The notes beneath the pieces were generated by a model that was not told the DNA's origin, made no database searches, and worked only from the letters and a program-made list of their open reading frames with translations. Positions 43,214 to 51,686 of a stretch of DNA of 64,000 bases are shown here, in pieces. Each line of letters opens with the position of its first letter. Positions within the stretch are counted from its first letter, which is position 1. The position numbers were made by a program, and so were the translations under genes. The DNA is from Nocardioidaceae bacterium (GTDB lineage Bacteria; Actinomycetota; Actinomycetes; Propionibacteriales; Nocardioidaceae): positions 280,727 to 344,726 of the forward strand of contig JAUJOE010000003.1 of the NCBI GenBank assembly GCA_030447805.1, in the 5' to 3' direction.

Positions 43214-43280
43214 GCCGCAAACTGGAACGATCTTGCACTCAATAGCTGCCTCCAACTGCAACAATGTTCCAGTTTGCGGC
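43214..43280. repeat. 67-bp long inverted repeat immediately upstream of phhB-like gene
   Basis: gccgcaaactggaac / gttccagtttgcggc perfect 15-bp arms plus inner ttgca/tgcaa. Confidence 0.8.
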
Positions 43281-43295
43281 GGTGAAGGGAGCAGC

Positions 43296-43613
43296 ATGCG
43301 TGATCTGTTGAGCGCTGAGGAACTCGACGAGGCGCTGCGCTCGACCGTGCCGTCGTGGCGCGTCGAGGACGGCATGCTGGTGCGCTCGATCACGGCGCCC
43401 AGCTTCGCCGAGGGCATTCGCCTCGTCGACGAGGTGGCGGCCGTGGCGGACCAGATCGACCACCATCCCGACATCGATATCCGCTGGACCACGGTGACAA
43501 TCCGGCTGGCCACCCATTCCGCGGGCGGTCTCACCGAGATGGACGTGCAGCTAGCCGCCGCCATCGACCGCCTGGCAGCCGGCGTCTCCGAGGTCGGCGA
43601 CGAGGGCGGATAG
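43296..43613 (+). CDS. 4a-hydroxytetrahydrobiopterin dehydratase
   Basis: LLSAEELDEALRSTVPSWRVEDGMLVRSITAPSFAEGIRLVDEVAAVADQIDHHPDIDIRWTTVTIRLATHSAGGLTEMD. Confidence 0.93.
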   Translation: MRDLLSAEELDEALRSTVPSWRVEDGMLVRSITAPSFAEGIRLVDEVAAVADQIDHHPDIDIRWTTVTIRLATHSAGGLTEMDVQLAAAIDRLAAGVSEVGDEGG

Positions 43614-43646
43614 GCTCCGACGAGTACGCCGTCCAGGGGGCCCGCT

Positions 43647-44366
43647 TTGCGACTTCTCCTCACTGCCCTGAACTGCCCGAAGGGCGAGGTCACGACGAAC
43701 CTGGCCCGCCATCACGAACTGCTGGAGCAGGGCGCAGCTGCCGGCTGTGACCTCGTCCTGCTGCCGGAGATGTCGCTGACGGGATACCTGCACCAAGCGG
43801 CCATCACGCTCGCCGACCCGTCGGTGGCGGAGCTGGTGGAGGCCACCGAGGGCCGGCCTGCGCTGTGCTTCGGCCTGGTCGAGGAGAGCGCGCCAGGCCA
43901 GTCGCCGTACATCACCCAGGTGCTGGCCGCCGACGGTCAGGTCGCCGCCGTGCATCGCAAGGCGGGGCTGGGAGAAGGCGAACACGAGCACTTCGTGCCG
44001 GGTGACCCCAGTGACCGCCTGACGCTGGCGGGAGTGCCGGTGTCGCTGGCCGTGTGCGCCGAGATCGGCACCGAGCCGCCGTACCAGCTCGAGTCGACGC
44101 TGGTGCTGGCGCCGGCAGCCCAGGCCTGTACGGCAACCGGCGTCGCGCCGAAGCGGACTGGCGCAGCGGTTTTGACTGGTGGCGCGGCAGCGTCGTCGAC
44201 GACGCCAGCGGCTTGCTCGGCCCTGACCAATGGCTCGCGGTATCGACCCAGGCCGGTGCCACCGTCGATGAGGACTTCCCCGGCTGGGCGGCGCTCGTCG
44301 GGCCTGGAGGCGTAGTCGTGGCCGAGCTCCCCGACTGGCGCGAGGGCAGTCTGTCGTCGAGGTGCC
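43647..44366 (+). CDS. carbon-nitrogen hydrolase (nitrilase superfamily), frameshift near 44125; end approximate
   Basis: DLVLLPEMSLTGYL; VAAVHRKAGLGEGEHEHFVPGD; VSLAVCAEIG; continues as GLYGNRRRAEADWRSGFDWWRG. Confidence 0.8.
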
Positions 44367-44455
44367 GATGGCAGCCAGCCGGGTCATGGGGCCGAGGAAT
44401 TCACGCTGAGTGCCCTGCCCCTGGCCCGGGCACGTGCCTGTGACAGGGTTGGCCG

Positions 44456-45301
44456 GTGCAGCCCCCGATCCGTCTGCCGGCGACGGCGGTGCTGGCCCGA
44501 CACCCGGTGAGCTTCTCGTGGTGGCCCGCGAGGCAGCTGGGGTGGCGGCTGAGTTGGCCCTGTCCTGGCGGCAACGGGCCGACGACCTTGCGCATCGAAG
44601 AGAAGACGGGTCCGTGGGACTTGGTGAGTCAGGCGGACCGGCAGGTGGAGGACGCCGTACGCGCGGTGCTCGCGCAACACCGGCCCGACGACCGCGTGCT
44701 CGGCGAAGAGAGCGGCGAGGCCGCCGGCGTCAGCGAGATCCAGTGGATCGTGGACCCGATCGACGGGACCTTGAGCTACCTGTACGGCCTGCCGGACTGG
44801 ACCGTCAGCATCGCAGCGGCGCGCGTCGGCGATGGCCAGCTGCTCGCCGGGGTGGTATCAGCACCAGTGCTCGGCCGGGTGGTCGAGGCCTCTCGCGGCG
44901 GCGGCACCTGGATGAACGGCCGCCCTGTCAATGTCCGGAGCACCGCTGAGCTCAGCCACGCTCTCGTGGGGATCAACTTCGGACGAGGTGAGACGCGCGA
45001 CAAGGCCGGCCGGATGGTTGATGCACTGCTGCCCCGGGTGCGGCACGTTCGACGAGGAGGCAGTACGGCGGCCGCGCTTGCCGAGGTGGCCATCGGCGCA
45101 GCGGACGCCGCCTGGTCACCGGGTGGGCAGCCGTGGGACGTGGCAGCTGGCGTACTGCTGGTGCAGGAGGCCGGTGGAGTCGTCGGTGACCTCGGCGGGC
45201 GAACGCCCGGCACCTGGCCGGCGAGCGGCGACGTACTCGCCGCAACGCCGGGTCTGTGGGAGCCGCTGCACTCCCTACTGACAGAGGTGTACGCCGGCTG
45301 A
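44456..45301 (+). CDS. inositol monophosphatase family protein
   Basis: WDLVSQADRQVEDAVRAVL; VLGEESGE; WIVDPIDGTLSYLYGLPDWTVSIA; DAAWSPGGQPWDVAAGVLLVQEAGG. Confidence 0.92.
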   Translation: MQPPIRLPATAVLARHPVSFSWWPARQLGWRLSWPCPGGNGPTTLRIEEKTGPWDLVSQADRQVEDAVRAVLAQHRPDDRVLGEESGEAAGVSEIQWIVDPIDGTLSYLYGLPDWTVSIAAARVGDGQLLAGVVSAPVLGRVVEASRGGGTWMNGRPVNVRSTAELSHALVGINFGRGETRDKAGRMVDALLPRVRHVRRGGSTAAALAEVAIGAADAAWSPGGQPWDVAAGVLLVQEAGGVVGDLGGRTPGTWPASGDVLAATPGLWEPLHSLLTEVYAG

Positions 45302-45367
45302 CGGCCCGGGGGCCCCCGGTTCGTGGAGTTCCTCCGGCACCAGGTGCCGGGAGCACCACAAACCGCC

Positions 45368-45772
45368 TCAACCGAGCGAGTGCAGGGTGTCGAGGAGCCG
45401 TCGGACCCTGCCGTCGATGTCACCAACGATGCGGCGTACGTCGTCAAGGTCTTGACCGGCTGGGTCATCCACTGGCCAGTCCTCATAGCGTTTGCCAGGA
45501 AGGAACGGGCACGTCTCGCCACATCCCATCGTGATCACCACATCCGCCGCCTGCACGACGTCGGTGTGAAGGTGGGTCGGCACCTCGGCGTCGGTGGAAA
45601 GTCCCCGTTCAGCGAGCACCTCGCTGACGACTGGGTTGACGGCGGCTTTGGGCTCCGACCCAGCTGAGCGCGCCTCAACGGTGCCAGCGGCATGGTGCTC
45701 GAGCAACAACCGGGCCGCGACAGATCGGCCGGAGTTGTGGATGCAGGCGAACAGCACAACGGGTCTGGTCAC
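45368..45772 (-). CDS. arsC: arsenate reductase (low-molecular-weight phosphatase fold)
   Basis: VVLFACIHNSGRSVAARLLLEHHA; ITMGCGETCPFLPGKRYEDWPVDDPAGQ. Confidence 0.92.
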   Translation of the reverse strand: MTRPVVLFACIHNSGRSVAARLLLEHHAAGTVEARSAGSEPKAAVNPVVSEVLAERGLSTDAEVPTHLHTDVVQAADVVITMGCGETCPFLPGKRYEDWPVDDPAGQDLDDVRRIVGDIDGRVRRLLDTLHSLG

Positions 45773-45826
45773 GTGGGTCCTTCGTTACGACGAGCAATGG
45801 CCGATCGGGCCAGGGAAACGGCGTGG

Positions 45827-45877
45827 GTGCTGCCCCGAACCTGAACCCGCCCGGGGCAGCACGCCGGGGCGGTTCAG
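45827..45877 (-). promoter_or_regulatory. Two mutually exclusive hairpins between the Cys-rich leader ORF and arsC (candidate attenuator)
   Basis: gtgctgccccg/cggggcagcac (11-bp perfect) versus ctgaacccgcccgg/ccggggcggttcag (one bulge), sharing 45841-45862. Confidence 0.6.
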
Positions 45878-45924
45878 CAACAACCTTCGCAGCAGCAGTC
45901 ACTGCAGTCATCACAGCAGTCCAT
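45874..45924 (-). CDS. 16-aa Cys-rich leader peptide / microprotein MDCCDDCSDCCCEGCC
   Basis: ATG GAC TGC TGT GAT GAC TGC AGT GAC TGC TGC TGC GAA GGT TGT TGC TGA preceded by GGAAGGAGG, 6 nt spacing; too short for the supplied ORF track. Confidence 0.75.
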   Translation of the reverse strand: MDCCDDCSDCCCEGCC

Positions 45925-46003
45925 GGCACACCTCCTTCCATGCGGTCCGTCGAAGCTGCCAGGCAGCGGCGCGCTTCGACATACGTCTAATAGTGCTAGT
46001 TCT

Positions 46004-46017
46004 TTGACATATGTCAA
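46004..46017. promoter_or_regulatory. Candidate ArsR operator
   Basis: Perfect palindrome TTGACATATGTCAA between divergent arsR and leader-arsC. Confidence 0.7.
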
Positions 46018-46038
46018 GGAGATGGCACCATCGAAACC

Positions 46039-46398
46039 ATGCCAAAGGCTCTGCCTGTGCTCACCGACACGTCACCGATCTGCTGCGAGCGGCTGAACAC
46101 CGAACGGATGATGTCAACATCCGACGCGTTGGCGCTGGCTCACAGACTCAGGGCGCTCAGCGACCCGGCTCGCATCCAACTTGTGTCGCTGCTGCTGACT
46201 GAACCGAGGCAGGAATCCTGCACCTGCCTGCTCGCCCCAGCAGTTGGCCTGTCCGAGCCAACGGTCAGCCACCACCTCAAACAACTGTTGGACGCCGGCA
46301 TCGTGACGAAGGAGCGGCGCGGTATCAACGTCTACTACCGACTCGTGCCTGAGTCAGTGAAGGCCGTCGCTCGCGTCCTCGACCTCGACTGCTGCTGA
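46039..46398 (+). CDS. arsR: ArsR/SmtB-family metalloregulator
   Basis: HRLRALSDPARIQLVSLLL...ESCTCLLAPAVGLSEPTVSHHLKQLLDAGIVTKERRGINVYYRL. Confidence 0.93.
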   Translation: MPKALPVLTDTSPICCERLNTERMMSTSDALALAHRLRALSDPARIQLVSLLLTEPRQESCTCLLAPAVGLSEPTVSHHLKQLLDAGIVTKERRGINVYYRLVPESVKAVARVLDLDCC

Positions 46399-46428
46399 CG
46401 ACGCTTCCGGTCTCGGTCTCCGAATGGC

Positions 46429-47889
46429 TTAGCGTCGGCACTCGCCAAATGCGTCGACCGCCCACCCACCGTTGGGCCACCGGTTCAGCGTGAAAATGAC
46501 ACTTGGGGTTCCGTCCGACTCGAGGATGAGCGCATACGCCTCGTTGGCCGTCTTATCGGTGAGTACGTACCGCTGCCCGTCGCGTGAGTCGACCCATGAC
46601 CGGGCAGCCGTTCGTAGAGAAGTCCCTGGGGCCGGGCCAGACTGGCCAAGAATGACAGCGAGGTCATCACGCGTGCATGGGAGTCGTCGTGTAGCCCCCG
46701 GCGACGGAGGGGTGACTGGCGCCGGCGGCTTTAGCACCGCGCTGTAGGGGTGCGAGGCTGCGTACGCCAGCACGAGCGTCAATGAGATGGGCTGTCCGGT
46801 GTCGATGTCCGCAGGCAAAGTTACGATGCTGCGGTTAGGCCCGAGATCGGCGGTGCAGATGCGCCCGCCCTGTTGCGACAGGTGCACCGTGACCTGATTG
46901 TTTCCTGCCGAGTCGATGGAGTCGGGCCGATCCGGGCATGAGGAACTGCCGTAGACAGAGATTTCCAGTCGGCGCTCCGACAACAGCCTTGCGCTGGGCG
47001 AAAACTGACTGGGCGAGGACAACAGCTCGACCTCGGAGCCTCCGGGTACGACGCTGCCCTGCGGCACGTCTGAGCCGGTCACGTCTGAACACATCTCGAC
47101 CCACGGACCGCCGTCGGACTGCCGGCACACCACCTCGTCGGGTGCGCGGAGCCCGGCTTGCTCGAGGGTCTCCCTTGCTTTGCCTTCGGGCCGCCCGGCA
47201 ACGTCGGGGACCGCGGTGTAGCCGTCGGGAATGAGCTGCACCGACGCCAGCAAGTCCCGCACCAGCGACTCGTCGCGCGACTGCGCCCAGATGGCCACGT
47301 CCTTGCCGGCGACAACTACGGCACCAGCGGGTCCACCCGCGCACGCGAGCTTGATCTCAGCGCTACAGGAAACTGGTCGAACAGGCGCCACGCCCACCCG
47401 CATACCGTCGACCTCTTTGAAGTGGTCGACTTGGGCCTTCCAGTACTCCCCCGGCAACGAGGATGCCCTGGCCAGATGCACTGACGATGAGTCGGGTGGA
47501 GGGGAAATGGGGCAGGAGCGGTATGTGCCTTTGTCGAAGACCACGGTGTCCTTCACCGCCACGTCGCAACGGGTCTGGTTGGTCCCCCAGTCCTCGGGGA
47601 CGGCCACGGCGACACCGTTCATCCCCACGAGCCGCATACCGGGCGGCGCTAGCCGCTCTTCGGTCGCTGGCTCTGTTGATGGCTTCTGCGGGTCGCCGCC
47701 GCGCGGTATTAGGGCAATGCCCAAGGCGACAATCACAGCAACGGCAGTGGATACCGACAGCACCTGAACCAGGCGACGCGTGCGGGCCGACCGGCGGCTG
47801 GCTGCCAACAGCGAGTCAGCGTCGATCGGCTCCGCCGCGATGTCTTGCCCCGCGGTTTCCAGCAGTTCGCGGATTTGTGTCTCGTTCAT
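46429..47889 (-). CDS. single-TM protein with PASTA-like ectodomain, sigma-linked
   Basis: TM LVQVLSVSTAVAVIVALGIALI; VPDVAGRPEGKARETLEQAGLRAPDEVVCRQSDG (PASTA-like); overlaps sigma gene by 4 nt. Confidence 0.75.
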   Translation of the reverse strand: MNETQIRELLETAGQDIAAEPIDADSLLAASRRSARTRRLVQVLSVSTAVAVIVALGIALIPRGGDPQKPSTEPATEERLAPPGMRLVGMNGVAVAVPEDWGTNQTRCDVAVKDTVVFDKGTYRSCPISPPPDSSSVHLARASSLPGEYWKAQVDHFKEVDGMRVGVAPVRPVSCSAEIKLACAGGPAGAVVVAGKDVAIWAQSRDESLVRDLLASVQLIPDGYTAVPDVAGRPEGKARETLEQAGLRAPDEVVCRQSDGGPWVEMCSDVTGSDVPQGSVVPGGSEVELLSSPSQFSPSARLLSERRLEISVYGSSSCPDRPDSIDSAGNNQVTVHLSQQGGRICTADLGPNRSIVTLPADIDTGQPISLTLVLAYAASHPYSAVLKPPAPVTPPSPGATRRLPCTRDDLAVILGQSGPAPGTSLRTAARSWVDSRDGQRYVLTDKTANEAYALILESDGTPSVIFTLNRWPNGGWAVDAFGECRR

Positions 47890-48395
47890 GGCGTGCTCCG
47901 GTTACCTGGCAGGTCGGCAAGGTGATCGTCGTTGGACAGTTCAGTCAGGGCGCGGGACAACCGGCTCTTCACGGTGCCGACAGGTATGCCGAGTGCCGTA
48001 GCAGTCTGCCGCTCGGTCAGGTCGGCGAAGTACCTCAGCACCAAGACGGTTCGCTGTTGCTCCGGCAGCCGTTTCAGCGCTGCTCGCACAGCCGCTCCGA
48101 CGGCTACCTGGTCGGCGGCGTCGGCGACGGAGGTCTCCGGCAGGTCGGCAGTCGGCCGCTCCCCCCACCACTTGCGCCGTCGGCTTGTCGACAGCGCGTT
48201 GAGCAACACCCGGTACACGTACGCATCGATGTCTGCGGCCGCAGTCACCCTGTCCCAGTTGGAGTAACAGCGCATCAACGCCGTCTGGACGTGGTCCTCA
48301 GCCTCCGGCAGCGACCAACCCAAGAGCACAGCGCTGCGCACCAGGGTCTGCCCCCTGGCAGCGACGTACGCCGTGAAGTCGCCGTCGGTGTCCAC
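47886..48395 (-). CDS. SigE-family RNA polymerase sigma factor
   Basis: GQTLVRSAVLLGWSLPEAEDHVQTALMRCYSNWDRV; LPEQQRTVLVLRYFADLTERQTATALGIPVGTVKSRLSRAL; start codon approximate. Confidence 0.9.
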   Translation of the reverse strand: MDTDGDFTAYVAARGQTLVRSAVLLGWSLPEAEDHVQTALMRCYSNWDRVTAAADIDAYVYRVLLNALSTSRRRKWWGERPTADLPETSVADAADQVAVGAAVRAALKRLPEQQRTVLVLRYFADLTERQTATALGIPVGTVKSRLSRALTELSNDDHLADLPGNRSTP

Positions 48396-48487
48396 GCAGT
48401 CCTCTCTTGGCCCTACTGATGAGACAACATGGCACCGCTGAGAGGTTCCACGCACCGCATCCACAAGTTTCCTAGGGTGCGCATTGT

Positions 48488-48640
48488 CGAGTAGGTGGCG
48501 GTGCAGCCCCCGGAGGGTGCGGGAAGGACAAGCCACTTGTCGAGTGTGGCCGCGGTGCCTCCGGAGGGTGCCCGGGAAAGACAAGCCGCTTGTCGAGTGT
48601 GTGGCGACGGCACCCCGGAGGGTGCCCGGACAAGCCGCTT
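48488..48640. repeat. Three-copy tandem repeat, about 53-bp unit, with ACAAG-N3-CTTGT palindromes
   Basis: tgtcgagt..gtggc.gcggtgc.tccggagggtgcccgg(gaaag)acaagccgct repeated three times. Confidence 0.85.
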
Positions 48641-49085
48641 GGCCGCTATGCCGCCGGAGTGAGCGCCCCGAGGCAATACGGCGGTTAGCCCAACGGTACG
48701 AGCAGGAACCTCTTGCCCTCGACCGGGCGCTCTGCGGGCCAGCTCCGTACAGCGAGCGGCCACGTCGCGGCCGTCAGCGCAGGCTCAGGCATTCCGCCGA
48801 TGTCGTTCAGTGGCGAGCTCGACGCCCGTCCGCAATCAGCAACGGTGGGCAACGGTGATAGCGGCGATGACCAGGTCGTCGTCATTCAAAGATTACCTGA
48901 TCTCAGCAGCCTGGCCGTCTAAGCCTGCGCTTGCTGTGGAGGGACTGTGTCATCAACCCGTGGATAGACTCGACACAGAGTCGAACGATGGGCAACGCGG
49001 GAAGGTCACCAGAATGTTCCGCTCGTCCACGCGTCAAGCCAACTGATTGCGGCGCCGGGCCCGCCTGATTGACGGAAGGGCGATC

Positions 49086-50038
49086 GTGGGTCTCAAGCAG
49101 ATCATCGTGGGCGGGACAACCGGTGCGGTCCTCGTCGCGGGACTGGCGGGCCTGTCTAGCCTGCGCGACTCGAACGCGCTGGTCTGCCCCACCAAGTCCT
49201 CGCGGACCTCACCAGCCGGCTCGGACGACGCGCACGGCGAAGGCCACGCGGGCACGGGTCATGGCGGGACGGGACACCGGGGTATGGGACAAGGGGGTAT
49301 GGGCCACGGGGGCATGGGTGACGGCGGCAAAGGCGAGCCGGTTGTGATCGGCGCGACGTGCAACAAGGTGGAGATGGCGCAGCCGCACAACTCGACGTAC
49401 GTCCCCAACATCGCCGGTGCGTCGGCTGCAGACCGCGCCAAGGCGCAGAAGCTGCTCGACGGGGTCAACAACTTCTGCCGCACCCACTCGGCTGCGGCCG
49501 TGATGTCGACCTGGCGACCTGGGCTGTCCAACGCAACCGATCCGACGCACTTCTTCAACCCCGAGCGATCCAGAGGTCTAGACCCAGCGAACCCACGGGC
49601 CGCGCTCGTGTACGACGGCCAATTGGGTGGCGTCATGTTCACCGGCAGGCCCCTCCCGCCGCTCGGGTCGATCCCCGTGCGCACACCCACGACGTGTCCG
49701 CGTCGGTCGAGATGGTGCACGTGTACTGCACCCGCAACCTGAAGGCCGCCTTCACCCCCAACCGGTTGCTCGGCGTCAAGGCGGATCTGGTGGCGCTGCG
49801 GCTCAGGGTCCGCCCCGCGGTCATGGAGCTGACCGAGGCCCAGCTGCGCGCCGTACTCGCCATAGTGCGTCAAAGCGCCGGCAACGAACTGCCGGCGGTG
49901 GTTCCGGTCGGGACTGCGGGGGACGGCGGTCCCGACCCGGTTCTGCAGGCGATGCGGACGGAGATCCGCCGGTCGCTGATGGTGCTCAGCGAGGCGGAGC
50001 TTCGGCGCGTCTGGTCGCTGATGCGCTCTCCCGACTAG
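49086..50038 (+). CDS. membrane/secreted protein with Gly/His/Met-rich tract, frameshift near 49685
   Basis: TM IIVGGTTGAVLVAGLAGL; GHAGTGHGGTGHRGMGQGGMGHGGMGDGGKG; HVYCTRNLKAAFTPNRLLGV in second frame. Confidence 0.65.
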
Positions 50039-50171
50039 CCACCTACATCTTCACCCGACCGCTTCAAGGCGCGGGGAACTGCAGGCGATTCGGCCAGAGT
50101 TGTGCCGACCTGTTACGATTATACGATTACTTAAAGTAATGGATCAGTGACTTCAGGGTAAGGGGTACGTT

Positions 50172-51602
50172 GTGGCCGGAGTCGCTGATCGGTCCCATCT
50201 GCCGACGCCGACGGTAGCTCTCCTGGCCGCCTTCGTAGCGAGTGTCGTCCTGCCTATCGCAGTCACGAGCGCCGCCCCCGCTGGTGCTGGGCTGAAGCCA
50301 TTCCCACCTATCCCCGCCGCGGCACAGCCGTCCAGCCCTAGGGCCGCCGAGTCGGTGCCCGGTGAGGTTCTCGTCGGCTACGTATCCGGTGCCAGCGCGG
50401 CAGCCCGAGACCGGGCTCGCGGGCGGGCGGATGTGCGACTCGTCGAGCGGGTCGTGCCTGGCCAGGGCAACCGACCCCAGGTCGAGCTGGTGCGGCTGCC
50501 CCAGGGCGCAGGTCGGGCCAAGGCATCGCTCCAGCTTGCGAACGATCCCGCCGTCGCCTATGTCGAGCCGAACTGGATCTACACCAACCAAGTGACGAGC
50601 AACGACCCCTACTTCACCAACGGGTCGCTGTGGGGGATGTACGGCGCCAAGACCGACCCTGCCAACCGGTACGGAAGCAACGCGGCCGGTGCGTGGGCCG
50701 CGGGGCAGACCGGCTCAGCCGACGTCTACGTGGGTGTCATCGACGACGGCATCCAGGTGTCGCATCCCGACCTTTCGGGACGGGTACGCAACCCCGGCGA
50801 GACAGCCAACGGCGTCGACGACGACAAGAACGGCTACGTCGACGATGTTCGCGGCTGGGACTTCGCCGCTGGCGACAAAACCGTGTACGACGGCGGAAAG
50901 TCCGGGACGTCGGACTCCCACGGGACGCACGTAGCCGGGACGATCGGCGCCAAGGCCAACGCAGCCGGCGTCGTGGGTGTGAACTGGAACGTCCGCATGA
51001 TCAGCGCCAAGTTCCTCACCAATGACGGCGGTACGGCGAGCGACGCCATCAAGGCCGTCGACTACTTCACCGACCTCAAACTGAACCACGGGGTCAACGT
51101 CGTGGCCACCAACAACTCCTGGGGCGGCGGAGGCTACTCCCAGGCGCTTCAGGATGCTATCGAGCGCGCCAACCAGGCCGGCATACTCTTCGTCGCCGCG
51201 GCGGGGAACGGCGGCAGCGACGGCATCGGCGACGACACCGACACATCGCCCAACTACCCAGCGTCGTACACCAACAGCAACGTCATCTCGGTGGCCGCGA
51301 TCACCAGAAGAGGCGAACGGGCCGCGTTCTCGAACTACGGCGCGATCAGTGTCGACATCGGCGCCCCTGGCAGGGACATCGTCTCGACCACGCCGTACAA
51401 CGGCTACTCCTTCTACAGCGGCACGTCCATGGCGACCCCACACGTCACCGGTGCAGCCGCGCTCTATGCAGCGGCTCATCCCGGATCGTCGGCAGCAGCC
51501 ATCAAGAACGCTCTGCTCAGCAGCGCCGTGCCAACCGCCTCCCTGTCCGGCAGCACCGCCACCGGTGGCCGGCTCAACATCAAGGCGGCGTTGGCCAAGT
51601 GA
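50172..51602 (+). CDS. S8-family subtilisin-like serine protease, secreted
   Basis: YVGVIDDGIQVSHPDL; DSHGTHVAGTIGA; FYSGTSMATPHVTGAAAL. Confidence 0.95.
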   Translation: MAGVADRSHLPTPTVALLAAFVASVVLPIAVTSAAPAGAGLKPFPPIPAAAQPSSPRAAESVPGEVLVGYVSGASAAARDRARGRADVRLVERVVPGQGNRPQVELVRLPQGAGRAKASLQLANDPAVAYVEPNWIYTNQVTSNDPYFTNGSLWGMYGAKTDPANRYGSNAAGAWAAGQTGSADVYVGVIDDGIQVSHPDLSGRVRNPGETANGVDDDKNGYVDDVRGWDFAAGDKTVYDGGKSGTSDSHGTHVAGTIGAKANAAGVVGVNWNVRMISAKFLTNDGGTASDAIKAVDYFTDLKLNHGVNVVATNNSWGGGGYSQALQDAIERANQAGILFVAAAGNGGSDGIGDDTDTSPNYPASYTNSNVISVAAITRRGERAAFSNYGAISVDIGAPGRDIVSTTPYNGYSFYSGTSMATPHVTGAAALYAAAHPGSSAAAIKNALLSSAVPTASLSGSTATGGRLNIKAALAK

Positions 51603-51686
51603 CCTCACTCAGCAGGACCAGGTGCGATCGCAGCGCCGTACAACCCGTCAACCTGTCATCCCTCACATCTCGCTAGAGGAGAGCAC

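Noticed and set aside
48488-48640. Tandem repeat as CRISPR
   Set aside because: Units are contiguous (no unique spacers) and only three copies; fits a tandem array rather than repeat-spacer structure.
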